Part shown: in pieces, positions 9,674 through 18,690 of the stretch
How the letters are laid out: each line of letters begins with the position of its first letter
Numbering within the stretch: position 1 is the first letter of the stretch
NCBI GenBank assembly: GCA_049115495.1
Contig: JAGDZV010000008.1
Span: forward strand, 124,001 to 188,000
Source of the DNA: JACPUW01 sp049115495
GTDB taxonomy: Bacteria; Bacteroidota; Bacteroidia; CAILMK01; JACPUW01
Direction: 5' to 3'
Length of the DNA stretch: 64,000 bases
Translations under genes and position numbers: made by a program
Notes under the pieces: generated by a model
Database searches by the model: none
What the model was told of the DNA's origin: nothing
The model's input: the letters and a program-made list of their open reading frames with translations, nothing else

Positions 9674-10738
9674 TTGCGCAAGATTATTCATATAGATATG
9701 GACGCCTTTTATGCCTCAGTAGAGCAGCATGATAATCCTGAGTTAAAAGGCAAGCCTGTGGCTGTTGGTGGAAATCAATCGCGTGGCGTTATTGCTGCAG
9801 CCAGTTACGAAGCGAGAGCCTTTGGCGTTAAATCGGCAATGCCATCAAAAATTGCTACCCAAAAGTGCAGGCATCTCATTTTTGTGAAGCCAAGATTTGC
9901 ACGTTACAAAGAGATCTCAAACCAAATTCGAGAAATCTTCTTTGAATATTCAAACCTAGTTGAACCTTTATCACTTGATGAAGCCTACCTAGATGTAACA
10001 GAAAACAAAAAAGGAATTGCGCTGGCCACAGAAATTGCTCAAGAAATAAGAAATAAAATCCTTGATCAAACAGGGTTAACGGCATCTGCCGGAATTTCTT
10101 ACAATAAATTTCTTGCCAAAACAGCTTCTGATGTGAATAAGCCCAACGGTATGTTTTTAATTCATCCTTTAAAAGCTGAAGCCTTTGTAGATGAATTACC
10201 AATTGAAAGATTTTTTGGCATTGGAAAGGCAACAGCAGCCAAAATGCGCAAAATGGATATTGAAAAAGGAAGAGATTTAAGGCAAATATCTTTGCAAAAC
10301 CTAATTAAGTCTTTTGGCAAAGCTGGTAACTACTACTTTAATATTTGTAGAGCTATTGATAATAGAGAAGTAAAACCTGATAGAAAAGCCAAATCTGTTA
10401 GTGTAGAAAATACATACTCAAATGACCTTGAAAATTTAAATGATTTAAAAGCCGCCTTAAGAGCGCTTATTGATAGTTTAGAAAAAAGAATTAAGAACAA
10501 AGGTTTTGCCTTTAAAACTGTGGTGCTTAAGCTACGTTATAACGACTTTGAAACCATAAGCAGAAATAAATCAATAACCAACTATACACAAGATGCCGAG
10601 AATATCGAAAACATGGCATTTGAGCTATTAAATGAATTTGAGAACCTAAAAAAACCAGTAAGATTATTGGGCATTGGAATCTCTAATTTGTTAAGACCCG
10701 AAGATTCGGAAACGGTGCAACTAACTATAGATTTTTAG
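9674..10738 (+). CDS. dinB: DNA polymerase IV (Y-family translesion polymerase)
   Basis: Error-prone polymerase that bypasses damaged bases and binds the beta clamp. The catalytic carboxylates are visible in DMDAFYASVEQ near the start and LSLDEAYLD about 100 residues in. The helix-hairpin-helix GIGKATAAKM is followed by a little-finger domain. I chose TTG at 9674 because it gives the usual N-terminus MRKIIHIDMDAFYA (354 residues); the frame is open to a TTG at 9641, which would add 11 residues. No clear LexA box was found upstream. It is head-to-head with an oxidoreductase gene. Confidence 0.93.
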   Translation: MRKIIHIDMDAFYASVEQHDNPELKGKPVAVGGNQSRGVIAAASYEARAFGVKSAMPSKIATQKCRHLIFVKPRFARYKEISNQIREIFFEYSNLVEPLSLDEAYLDVTENKKGIALATEIAQEIRNKILDQTGLTASAGISYNKFLAKTASDVNKPNGMFLIHPLKAEAFVDELPIERFFGIGKATAAKMRKMDIEKGRDLRQISLQNLIKSFGKAGNYYFNICRAIDNREVKPDRKAKSVSVENTYSNDLENLNDLKAALRALIDSLEKRIKNKGFAFKTVVLKLRYNDFETISRNKSITNYTQDAENIENMAFELLNEFENLKKPVRLLGIGISNLLRPEDSETVQLTIDF

Positions 10739-10783
10739 CGCACTTATAGTGACTTTGACCACAAAAAAATCTTCTCGTAGTCT

Positions 10784-10791
10784 TAACTTTG
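10784..10791 (+). promoter_or_regulatory. Bacteroidetes -7 box upstream of isocitrate dehydrogenase
   Basis: TAACTTTG matches TAnnTTTG exactly, 39 bases before the ATG at 10831. A TTTG lies at 10754-10757, but the 26-base spacing is longer than the usual 17-23, so only the -7 element is well supported. Confidence 0.5.
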
Positions 10792-10830
10792 TGCGTTTAT
10801 TTGATTCATAAATTTTGTTTATAATAGCCA

Positions 10831-13044
10831 ATGTCAAGGTCATCAATTATTTACACAAAAACTGACGAAGCACCTGCTCTCGCAACCTATTCTTTTTTGC
10901 CAATTGTAAAGGCATTTTTATCAAAAGCCAACATTAATGTAGAAACAAAAGACATTTCTTTGGCAGGTAGAATTCTTGCAAATTTTCCTGAGTATCTAAA
11001 AGAAGAGCAAAGAATAGAAGATGCTTTGACACTGTTGGGCGAAATGGCAAAAACACCACAAGCAAACATAATTAAGCTCCCAAACATTAGCGCTTCTATG
11101 CCCCAACTTAAAGCAGCTATAAAAGAGCTTCAAGAGCAAGGTTTTGCCGTTCCTAATTATATTGACGATCCTAAGAACGATCAAGAGAAAGAAGCAAAAG
11201 CCAAATACGACAAAATAAAAGGCAGTGCCGTAAATCCTGTTTTACGCGAAGGAAACTCAGACCGAAGAGCGCCAAAAGCAGTAAAAGAGTTTGCCAAAAA
11301 GAACCCTCACCGCATGGGCAAATGGGTTTCTACTTCAAAAAGCCATGTAGCGCATATGAGTTACGGTGATTTTTACGAAACTGAAAAGTCGGTGACTTTA
11401 CAAGCTGCAGCCGATGCTGACATTGTATTTGTTGATGATGGCGGAAATGAAACCACCTTAAAAAGCGCAATAACTCTGCAGAAAGGCGAAGTAGTTGATT
11501 CTGCCGTTATGAGCAAAAAGGCACTCACACAGTTTTTAACTGACCAAGTCGCTGATGCCAAAAGCAAGGGGATTCTATTCTCAGTTCACCTCAAGGCAAC
11601 CATGATGAAGGTGAGCGATCCCATTTTATTTGGCCATGCAGTTAAAGCTTATTTCAGCAGTATTTTTTCTAAATACTCAAAAGAGCTAAATGAAGCCGGT
11701 GCAAACCCAAATAATGGCCTAGGAAATGTTCTTAAATCACTTAATAATCTAAGTGATGATAAAAGGGCCGAAATTGAGGCTGCCTTTACAAAGGCCTTAA
11801 ATGAAGGACCAGATATGGCTATGGTTGATTCTGACAAAGGGATAACCAATTTGCATGTGCCAAGTGATGTAATCATTGATGCATCTATGCCTGCTATGAT
11901 AAGAACAAGTGGCCAAATGTGGAATAAAGATGGCAACCCACAAGATGCAAAAGCAATTATTCCTGACCGAAGCTATGCAGGGGTTTACCAGGCCGTTATT
12001 GAAGACTGTAAAGCAAATGGCGCATTAGACCCAGCAACTATGGGCAGTGTAAGCAATGTGGGATTAATGGCTCAAAAAGCCGAAGAATATGGAAGCCATG
12101 ACAAAACTTTTGAAATGGCATCAAAAGGCACCATAAAAATTGTTTGCAATGGCGAATCAATTATGGAGCATAAAGTTGAAGAAGGCGATATATTCAGGGC
12201 TTGCCAGGCAAAAGATGAACCAATTAAAGATTGGGTTAAACTTGCTGTAAGCAGGGCAAGTGAAACAGGAGCTCCTGCTGTTTTTTGGCTTGATGAAAAC
12301 AGAGCGCATGATTCTGAACTAATAAATAAGGTAAAAACCTATTTAGCTGATCATGACACAACTGGTCTCGATATTCATATAATGGCGCCAGTAGAAGCCT
12401 GCAATTTTTCATTGACTAGAATTAGAAAGGGATTGGATACCATTTCGGTTACAGGAAATGTACTTAGAGACTATCTGACCGACCTTTTCCCAATTCTTGA
12501 AGTTGGAACAAGTGCTAAAATGTTGAGTATTGTGCCTTTAATGAATGGAGGTGGTTTATTTGAAACTGGTGCTGGAGGTTCTGCCCCTAAACACGTTCAG
12601 CAATTTGAAAAAGAAAATCACCTCAGGTGGGATTCATTAGGTGAATTTTTGGCCTTAGCGGTTTCTTTAGAGCATTATGCCAAGAAAAATAATAATAATG
12701 ACGCCTTAGTTTTGGCCAATACGCTCGATCAAGCTACAAGCAGTTATTTGATTGAGAATAAGTCGCCAAGCCGAAAGGTGAATGAACTTGACAACAGAGG
12801 AAGCCATTTTTACCTGGCCATGTATTGGGCCCAAGCCTTAGCTAAACAAACTGATAGTACAGAAATAGCTAATGAATTTAAAGCTATTGCAACGGCACTA
12901 ACAGATAATGAGACCAAAATTGTTGAAGAGCTAAATAACGCACAAGGCAAGGCCTTGGATATTGGTGGATACTATATGCCAAACGAAGAACTTGCTGCAA
13001 AGTCTATGCGTCCTAGCCAAACTTTGAATTCAATTATTGGATAA
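10831..13044 (+). CDS. icd: NADP-dependent isocitrate dehydrogenase, monomeric type
   Basis: Oxidatively decarboxylates isocitrate to 2-oxoglutarate in the TCA cycle, producing NADPH. The 737-residue length identifies the monomeric (IDH-II, about 80 kDa) family rather than the 420-residue dimeric one. Conserved stretches include NPVLREGNSDRRAP (about residues 133-146), HLKATMMKVSDPILFGHAVK and the closing region with LDIGGYYMPN. The start ATG at 10831 gives the usual MSRSSIIYTKTDEAP N-terminus. It is a single-gene transcript with its own promoter box and a strong terminator. Confidence 0.97.
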   Translation: MSRSSIIYTKTDEAPALATYSFLPIVKAFLSKANINVETKDISLAGRILANFPEYLKEEQRIEDALTLLGEMAKTPQANIIKLPNISASMPQLKAAIKELQEQGFAVPNYIDDPKNDQEKEAKAKYDKIKGSAVNPVLREGNSDRRAPKAVKEFAKKNPHRMGKWVSTSKSHVAHMSYGDFYETEKSVTLQAAADADIVFVDDGGNETTLKSAITLQKGEVVDSAVMSKKALTQFLTDQVADAKSKGILFSVHLKATMMKVSDPILFGHAVKAYFSSIFSKYSKELNEAGANPNNGLGNVLKSLNNLSDDKRAEIEAAFTKALNEGPDMAMVDSDKGITNLHVPSDVIIDASMPAMIRTSGQMWNKDGNPQDAKAIIPDRSYAGVYQAVIEDCKANGALDPATMGSVSNVGLMAQKAEEYGSHDKTFEMASKGTIKIVCNGESIMEHKVEEGDIFRACQAKDEPIKDWVKLAVSRASETGAPAVFWLDENRAHDSELINKVKTYLADHDTTGLDIHIMAPVEACNFSLTRIRKGLDTISVTGNVLRDYLTDLFPILEVGTSAKMLSIVPLMNGGGLFETGAGGSAPKHVQQFEKENHLRWDSLGEFLALAVSLEHYAKKNNNNDALVLANTLDQATSSYLIENKSPSRKVNELDNRGSHFYLAMYWAQALAKQTDSTEIANEFKAIATALTDNETKIVEELNNAQGKALDIGGYYMPNEELAAKSMRPSQTLNSIIG

Positions 13045-13066
13045 ATAAAAAAATTTAGAATATGGT

Positions 13067-13105
13067 AAGCCCAATTTCAATTTGAAGTTGGGCTTTTCTT
13101 TTTTA
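13067..13105 (+). terminator. Rho-independent terminator of icd
   Basis: Stem AAGCCCAA / TTGGGCTT, extended inwards by a weaker TTC/GAA pairing, followed by a T-rich run (TTTTCTTTTTT). It begins 23 bases after the icd stop. Confidence 0.85.
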
Positions 13106-13137
13106 CTTTATTTGCACTTTTCTAAATCTTCATTTTA

Positions 13138-14667
13138 ATGAAAAGAACTTTCGCATTCATTCTATCATCTATTGTTTTAGTGGGTTGTAATTCTGGCACA
13201 GAAACAAATAAAAAACAATCAGAGTTAAGCGATGATACCATCGATGTAAACAACATACCAATAAAAAGAGAACCCATTGGTACGGAAGATATTGATGTAA
13301 TAGAGCACGAGTTTATTGAGTTTAAAGAAGGTAGTGAGTTTAGTGATGAAGAAACGGTAAAATCAATTTTTGATGAAGCCCTTGTAAATGGAAAAGCCTA
13401 CAGCTGGTTAAGACATCTAACTAAAGAAATTGGCCCACGATTAAGTGGCAGCCAAAATGCTGAAGAAGCAGTTAATTTTACCCATATGGTAATGGATACC
13501 ATGGGTATTGAGCGAGTTTGGAAGCAAGGATTAATGGTCCCACATTGGGTTCGTGGAGAAAAGGAAGTTGGAAAAGTGCTAAACTCTAAAACCAAAGGAA
13601 CTTTTGAACTTGATGTATGTGCATTAGGCGGATCTATTGCAACGCCTGTAGATGGTATAACAGCAGAACTTGTTTATGTAAACAACTTTAAAGAACTTGA
13701 AGAGCTAGGAAGAGAAGCTGTAGAAGGTAAGATTGTTTTCTTCAACCGTAGAATGGATCCTAGATTCATAAATACCTTTTACGCTTACGGAAGTTGTGTA
13801 GATCAACGCTGGGGTGGCGCCATGGAAGCCGCTAAATATGGCGCTGTTGCCGTTTTGGTTAGGTCTATGACACTTTCTCTAGATGATTACCCTCATACAG
13901 GAAGCATGGGTTATAATGACGATGTGCCTAAAATTCCGGCTATGTCTATAAGCACAAATGGTGCTGTTGAACTAGCTAAACTTCTTAAAAAAGAACCCAA
14001 GGTTGAGTTTTACATGAAACAGAGCTGTAAAACCTTAACAGAGAAACCTTCTTACAACGTGGTGGGTGAGATTAAAGGAAGTGAGTTTCCAAACGAAATC
14101 ATAATTGTAGGTGGTCACCTTGATTCATGGGATTTGGGTGAAGGTGCCCATGATGATGGTGCCGGTTGCGTGCAGTCTTTAGAAGTTCTTCGTATTTTAA
14201 ATGAAATGGGTGTAAAACCAAAACGGACCATAAGAGCGGTAATGTTTATGAACGAAGAGAATGGCCTTAGAGGGGGTAAAAAATATGCTGAGTTGGCCAA
14301 GCTGAATGGAGAACAACATATTGCAGCCATTGAAACAGACCGTGGCGGATTTGCACCAAGATACTTTTCTGTTGAAAATGCTAATGAAGAAAAGCTTGAT
14401 TCTCAAATGGTGAAATTGAGAAGTTGGCTTGACTTACTTTTTGACTATGGAATTTATGATTTTAAACAAGGTGGTAGCGGAGCAGACATAAGCCCGCTTA
14501 AAGAGCAAGGGCCGTTGTTAATTGGGTTGGTGCCCGAAAGCCAAAGGTACTTTGATTATCACCATGCGGCATCTGATGTACTAGAAGCTGTAAATGAGCG
14601 CGAATTACACATGAGCGCCGCCGCCATGACAGCCTTAATTTATTTAATTTCAGAACACGGCATATAA
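13138..14667 (+). CDS. M28-family zinc aminopeptidase/carboxypeptidase, lipoprotein
   Basis: 509 residues. Lipobox LVGC (Cys17) anchors it to a membrane. A PA-like insert lies around residues 170-290. The di-zinc site is complete: H327 (GGHLDSWD), D339/D340 (AHDDGAG), E373-E374 (NEENG), D401 (ETDRGG) and a C-terminal His at 475/476 (YHHAASD). It probably trims peptides outside the cytoplasm, similar to carboxypeptidase Q or PSMA-like M28 enzymes; exact specificity is unknown. It follows the icd terminator and ends at a bidirectional terminator, so it is monocistronic. Confidence 0.93.
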   Translation: MKRTFAFILSSIVLVGCNSGTETNKKQSELSDDTIDVNNIPIKREPIGTEDIDVIEHEFIEFKEGSEFSDEETVKSIFDEALVNGKAYSWLRHLTKEIGPRLSGSQNAEEAVNFTHMVMDTMGIERVWKQGLMVPHWVRGEKEVGKVLNSKTKGTFELDVCALGGSIATPVDGITAELVYVNNFKELEELGREAVEGKIVFFNRRMDPRFINTFYAYGSCVDQRWGGAMEAAKYGAVAVLVRSMTLSLDDYPHTGSMGYNDDVPKIPAMSISTNGAVELAKLLKKEPKVEFYMKQSCKTLTEKPSYNVVGEIKGSEFPNEIIIVGGHLDSWDLGEGAHDDGAGCVQSLEVLRILNEMGVKPKRTIRAVMFMNEENGLRGGKKYAELAKLNGEQHIAAIETDRGGFAPRYFSVENANEEKLDSQMVKLRSWLDLLFDYGIYDFKQGGSGADISPLKEQGPLLIGLVPESQRYFDYHHAASDVLEAVNERELHMSAAAMTALIYLISEHGI

Positions 14668-14670
14668 AAT

Positions 14671-14706
14671 GGAAAAAAGCTCCACACTTCTTGCGGAGCT
14701 TTTTCC
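14671..14706. terminator. Bidirectional terminator between convergent genes
   Basis: Stem GGAAAAAAGCTCC / GGAGCTTTTTCC with an 11-base loop. The A-run on one side and T-run on the other let it stop the peptidase transcript (+) and the T9SS gene transcript (-). Confidence 0.9.
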
Positions 14707-14755
14707 AAACAATCGAAAACTAAAACTAAACAAATTCTTATATAAACAAGGTTTA

Positions 14756-16894
14756 TTAGCGAAATACGGTAATAGTGTTTTGGAAGTTATAAGTATAACC
14801 TTCTGGAGTTTCCATTTCAATTACGCAGATGTAAGTACCCGGTTCAACAAGCTGACCTTTGTGCTTGCCATCCCATGCAATGTTTTCACCTTCGCTTCCA
14901 AATACTCTTTGTCCCCATTCGTTGAAAATTTGAATGTCAACTCTTTCCATTCCGTGTCCTTTTACAACATACTCGTCGTTTAGGTTATCATAGTTAGGAG
15001 AAAAAGCGGTAGGGATAAATATGTTAGGTTCAAAGTTGAATTTATAATTTGTACTTATACTTTGCTGTATAGCATTGCTATGAACAGCCGTAACTCTGTA
15101 TTCTGCAGTTAATGTTGTATTGTTATTAAATGTTCTGTCAATGTAATGAGGCAAGTTGGTTTCGGCAACAATCTCCCAATTATCATTTTCAGCATCTTTT
15201 CTTTCAATCATATAATGGTCAAGTTCTTGATCCCATGCAGTAAATGGTTTCCATTGTACTGTTGGAAAACTATCAGTTTTGTAGTGTCCGTCTAATTTAA
15301 TTGCTGCTGCAGCTGAACTTAATGCACTTGAAGCGCCACACTGATCTACGGCTTTAATTGCGTAGTTGGCAAAAGTTGAGTCAAATGCATAATCCTTAAC
15401 TGTAAATTGCGTATCGGTTGTACTGCTAACTAGCATTCCATCTTCTTCCATTTTGTATATCTCGTAGTGCGAAACATTCTTGGTTCCGTTCCAACTTAAT
15501 TCAAAATCATCTCCCTCTAACTTGGCGTCTAAAATTTCAAGTCTAAGGTTTTCATTATATCTATTGTTAAGTTTAAAAGTCTTAACCATTTCAGATTTAC
15601 AACCTGCTTCTGAATTTTCTACTTGTAATCTTATTTCGTGTAGCCCTGGTTCTTTAATTAATTCAAAATCATTAAAGTTCAAAGTATCATAGTTGTTGAA
15701 TAAAATAGTAGCATTATCATACTTACCCATTGAGGCGTTTTTGATCTCAAGTATTTGAGGTACACAAGCGCCTTCTAGGTCAAAATTGAAATCAGCAGTT
15801 GGATTATCATAAACGGTTACAGCATTCTCAATTGTTAAAGAATCGGCACATGCATCTTGCTCGCTAAATGCAATGACAGTTACATTGTAAACTCCACTTT
15901 CGTTGTATTTGTGTTTTACGGTTCCGTTTGTAGTATCTACATCACCGTCACCCCAAATTACTTCTCTTCTTGTTGCGCCCTTGTGTCCTTCTACAAGTTT
16001 AATTTCATCACCACTACAAATTTGATTAGTTTCAAAATAGGCGTTGGCTTTTACTTGCTCTTTAATTTCAATGGCATTGGCAACATGAATTGAATCATAA
16101 CAACCAAATTGGTTTTTAACCGCTAGTTCAACATCAAATTTTTGTTTATTCTCAACAGGAATATCAAAACTGTTTAGATCACTTTTTAATTCACCATTTA
16201 CGTACCAATTATAGGTTGCGTGTTTGTAAGTTTCTTTATTTGAAAAGTTAACCACCGCCGGTGCACATTTACTGGTAGATGTAAAAACCGGAGTTGCATT
16301 TATTTTCTCAATGGTAATCTGCTCAGTTGCTTCTGCAACACATCCGTTATAAAAGGTTTGAACGGCTATTTCGTAAATACCATTTTCAACATTAAACTGA
16401 TGATTTATTTTTTCTCCGTAAACAAATGTGTCATATAGTTTCCAAACAATACTATCTGGAGTAAGTATACCATTGCTTACCATTTCAAGTTTTACATTTT
16501 CGCAATCTTGACTATTTACTTTTATTACTGGCTTAACAACATTTTTTACTTCTATTCCACTATTAGCAAAGTTTCGCACACCTTCTGTACATTCATCTGT
16601 ATAAATAACTACATATGGGTTATAGTTACCAGCACTTACATAATTGTATTTTGGAGTTGGGTTGTCTGTTTTTACTACTTCAAAAACGCCATCGCCATTA
16701 AAATCCCAAGAATACTCTGCATCCTTAAAACTACCGGCATCAAATTGTACCGAATCGTTAGTACAGGCCTTATTGTCTACGTATAGTGTTCTTTTAAGAG
16801 ATGAGCAACCAGGTTTGTTGTCAGATTGAGCATTTGCTACGAGAGATGCGCCAAAAACCCAAATTAGAATCGGAAGAAGATTTGAAGCTTTCAT
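14756..16894 (-). CDS. T9SS type B sorted surface protein with PKD-like repeats
   Basis: 712 residues. Signal peptide about 1-23 (ending VANAQ). Several PKD/Ig-like domains follow, with motifs such as YSWDFNGDGVFEV near the start and VIWGDGDVDTTNG mid-protein. There is a fibronectin III-like section (SHYEIYKMEEDG). The last 85 or so residues are the CHU_C / gliding-motility-associated C-terminal domain (FIPTAFSPNYDNLNDEY ... EWGQRVFG ... WDGKHKGQ). The protein is therefore exported through the T9SS and probably attached to the cell surface or released; its ligand is unknown. It is convergent with the M28 peptidase. Confidence 0.93.
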   Translation of the reverse strand: MKASNLLPILIWVFGASLVANAQSDNKPGCSSLKRTLYVDNKACTNDSVQFDAGSFKDAEYSWDFNGDGVFEVVKTDNPTPKYNYVSAGNYNPYVVIYTDECTEGVRNFANSGIEVKNVVKPVIKVNSQDCENVKLEMVSNGILTPDSIVWKLYDTFVYGEKINHQFNVENGIYEIAVQTFYNGCVAEATEQITIEKINATPVFTSTSKCAPAVVNFSNKETYKHATYNWYVNGELKSDLNSFDIPVENKQKFDVELAVKNQFGCYDSIHVANAIEIKEQVKANAYFETNQICSGDEIKLVEGHKGATRREVIWGDGDVDTTNGTVKHKYNESGVYNVTVIAFSEQDACADSLTIENAVTVYDNPTADFNFDLEGACVPQILEIKNASMGKYDNATILFNNYDTLNFNDFELIKEPGLHEIRLQVENSEAGCKSEMVKTFKLNNRYNENLRLEILDAKLEGDDFELSWNGTKNVSHYEIYKMEEDGMLVSSTTDTQFTVKDYAFDSTFANYAIKAVDQCGASSALSSAAAAIKLDGHYKTDSFPTVQWKPFTAWDQELDHYMIERKDAENDNWEIVAETNLPHYIDRTFNNNTTLTAEYRVTAVHSNAIQQSISTNYKFNFEPNIFIPTAFSPNYDNLNDEYVVKGHGMERVDIQIFNEWGQRVFGSEGENIAWDGKHKGQLVEPGTYICVIEMETPEGYTYNFQNTITVFR

Positions 16895-17203
16895 GACGGT
16901 TAGTTTTAGTTCGTTTATCGTATTGTTTTCATAGACGAATATCTATATTATTACGATGAACAGTGCTTTTTACAAGATTAAAATCTTACTGTTTCGTTAA
17001 ACTTTTAAATTCATCTATAACATCAGCTACAAACCCCTTTTATCTACTTTTTAAAGTCTTTAATCGATTATATCTACTATTTCATCTAACACTAACACCA
17101 GATGGCATGATCAGAAAATCTAAAAACTTGCAATTAGCGCCAAAACACTATTAATGAAAAGACCTATGAGCTATCTTTGTTATGCTTAAAAATCGCATTG
17201 AGG
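16895..17203. other. 309-bp divergent intergenic region
   Basis: Separates the T9SS gene (-) from the response regulator (+). It is AT-rich. The only element I can support is the TATCTTTG box at 17172-17179. No RNA gene, repeat or convincing small ORF seen. Confidence 0.6.
17172..17179 (+). promoter_or_regulatory. -7 promoter box for the response regulator
   Basis: TATCTTTG fits TAnnTTTG. It predicts transcription starting around 17186, 18 bases before the ATG at 17204. This excludes the upstream TTG (17177) as the start codon, because that codon overlaps the box itself. Confidence 0.6.
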
Positions 17204-18391
17204 ATGAACGACACCACAGTAAAGGTATTTATTGTTGAAGACGACATATTTTATTCTAAACTGATCAAGAACTCTTTAGAAAAACTTGACCACTATGACA
17301 TTCATGTTTTTAATACAGGGCAAGAAGCCATAGACAATCTATATCAGAAGCCTCATGTGATCACCATTGATCATAACCTACCTGATTATTCAGGACTTGA
17401 CCTACTTGAAAAAGTAAAAAAGCAAAATGATAGCATTGTTCCTATATATATGTCTGGGCAAGATGAAATATCTGTTGTGGTACAAGCCTACAAGTTGGGT
17501 GCTAGGGACTACATAATGAAAGAAGAGAATGCTGTTCTACTTCTTCAAAAATCTTTAGAAAACATTACTGAACATATAAAGCTTAAACAAGAAGTAGAAG
17601 AATTAAGAAATGCTGCTATAGATCGTGGCAAATACTCTTCTATTGTGGGCGATAGCGCATCTTTACAAAGGGTAATTAGAATGGTTGAAAAAGTAGCTGA
17701 TACTAACATGACCATTTTAATTACAGGCGAAAGTGGCACCGGCAAAGAAGTAATAGCTAATGCCATTCACTACAACTCAAACCGCAGGCGCAAACCTTTT
17801 GTAGCTGTAAATATGGGTGCAATTCCTGTTGACCTTGTTGAAAGTGAACTTTTTGGACATGAACGTGGCTCATTTACAGGAGCATCTTCAAAACGAATCG
17901 GTCGGTTTGAAGAAGCTCATAAGGGCACCATTTTCTTAGATGAAATTGGGGAAATGGATATGTCTTTACAAGCTAAATTACTTAGGGTTCTTCAAGAAAA
18001 ATCAATTCAACGCGTAGGCGGAAGCAGAACCATAGACTTAGATATAAGAATTATTGCAGCTACCAACAGAAACCTAGCTGAGTATGTAAAAGAAGGTAAA
18101 TTTAGAGAAGATCTTTATTACCGATTACAAGGCTTCTTACTTAGAATGCCTCCTCTTAGAGAAAGGGAAAATGACATTATAATACTTGCTAACTATTTTA
18201 AAAGAGAGTATGCAAGTGCAAATAGAATGAAAGAACTAAGTCTTACAGGTGAAGCCGCCAGAATGCTAATGGAACATAATTGGCCTGGCAATGTAAGAGA
18301 GCTAAAATCTGTTGTGGAGCGTGCAATTATTATGTCAGATAACGAAAGAATCGATCCAGAAGATTTAATATTCTCTGATATGGATATGTAG
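17204..18391 (+). CDS. Response regulator with sigma-54 AAA+ domain but no DNA-binding domain
   Basis: 395 residues from the ATG at 17204. Receiver domain about 1-120 with acidic pocket VEDD (11-14) and phospho-acceptor D56 (ITIDHNLPD). The AAA+ activator domain is about 145-385: Walker A GESGTGKE 175-182, the sigma-54 contact loop GSFTGA 222-227 (a variant of GAFTGA), Walker B GTIFLDEI, and the WPGNVREL sensor II region. The protein ends directly after the AAA+ domain (PEDLIFSDMDM). The usual C-terminal Fis-type helix-turn-helix is missing, and reading past the stop shows none. Activators of this form act from solution or through a partner. No kinase gene is adjacent. Confidence 0.92.
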   Translation: MNDTTVKVFIVEDDIFYSKLIKNSLEKLDHYDIHVFNTGQEAIDNLYQKPHVITIDHNLPDYSGLDLLEKVKKQNDSIVPIYMSGQDEISVVVQAYKLGARDYIMKEENAVLLLQKSLENITEHIKLKQEVEELRNAAIDRGKYSSIVGDSASLQRVIRMVEKVADTNMTILITGESGTGKEVIANAIHYNSNRRRKPFVAVNMGAIPVDLVESELFGHERGSFTGASSKRIGRFEEAHKGTIFLDEIGEMDMSLQAKLLRVLQEKSIQRVGGSRTIDLDIRIIAATNRNLAEYVKEGKFREDLYYRLQGFLLRMPPLRERENDIIILANYFKREYASANRMKELSLTGEAARMLMEHNWPGNVRELKSVVERAIIMSDNERIDPEDLIFSDMDM

Positions 18392-18690
18392 CTGCTTAAG
18401 ACTAAGCTCCTTTTTCTAGCGGTGCTAGTAACTAACATTTTAGAAATGCTCTAGGCACTTTGGTCTCTTTTGCAAAACATTTAGCTTTTGAATAATGGTT
18501 AAAGGGCATTAATGCCAACTGCAATCAATAACACAAAACTTGTACCTTATAAGTATCTGCCGCTGTTCAGATTAGCTACTTTTAGTTATCAGATACAGGT
18601 TGAATTCTTTTAAGTGTTTTGGAAGCAATTGAAATCAAAAAAAATCCGCACCTAAAAGGCACGGATTTTTCAAAACAGTTATGCACTTTG
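18392..18690. other. 299-bp convergent intergenic region
   Basis: Between the response regulator stop and the T9SS gene stop. It contains the terminator at 18636-18670 and a short palindrome GGCATTAATGCC near 18507. I see no gene or promoter in it. Confidence 0.55.
18636..18670 (-). terminator. Terminator of the 910-residue T9SS gene
   Basis: Stem AAAATCCG / CGGATTTT, internal CA/CA mismatch, then CC/GG closing a TAAAA loop. The plus-strand A-run gives a T-run on the minus strand, 20 bases after the stop. Confidence 0.8.

Noticed and set aside
9641..9676. Extra 11 residues at the N-terminus of dinB
   Set aside because: No homology support for the added residues; the shorter TTG start gives the normal polymerase N-terminus, though the long form cannot be excluded.
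18507..18518. GGCATTAATGCC palindrome as an operator
   Set aside because: Only 12 bases, in a convergent intergenic region without a promoter; chance is likely.
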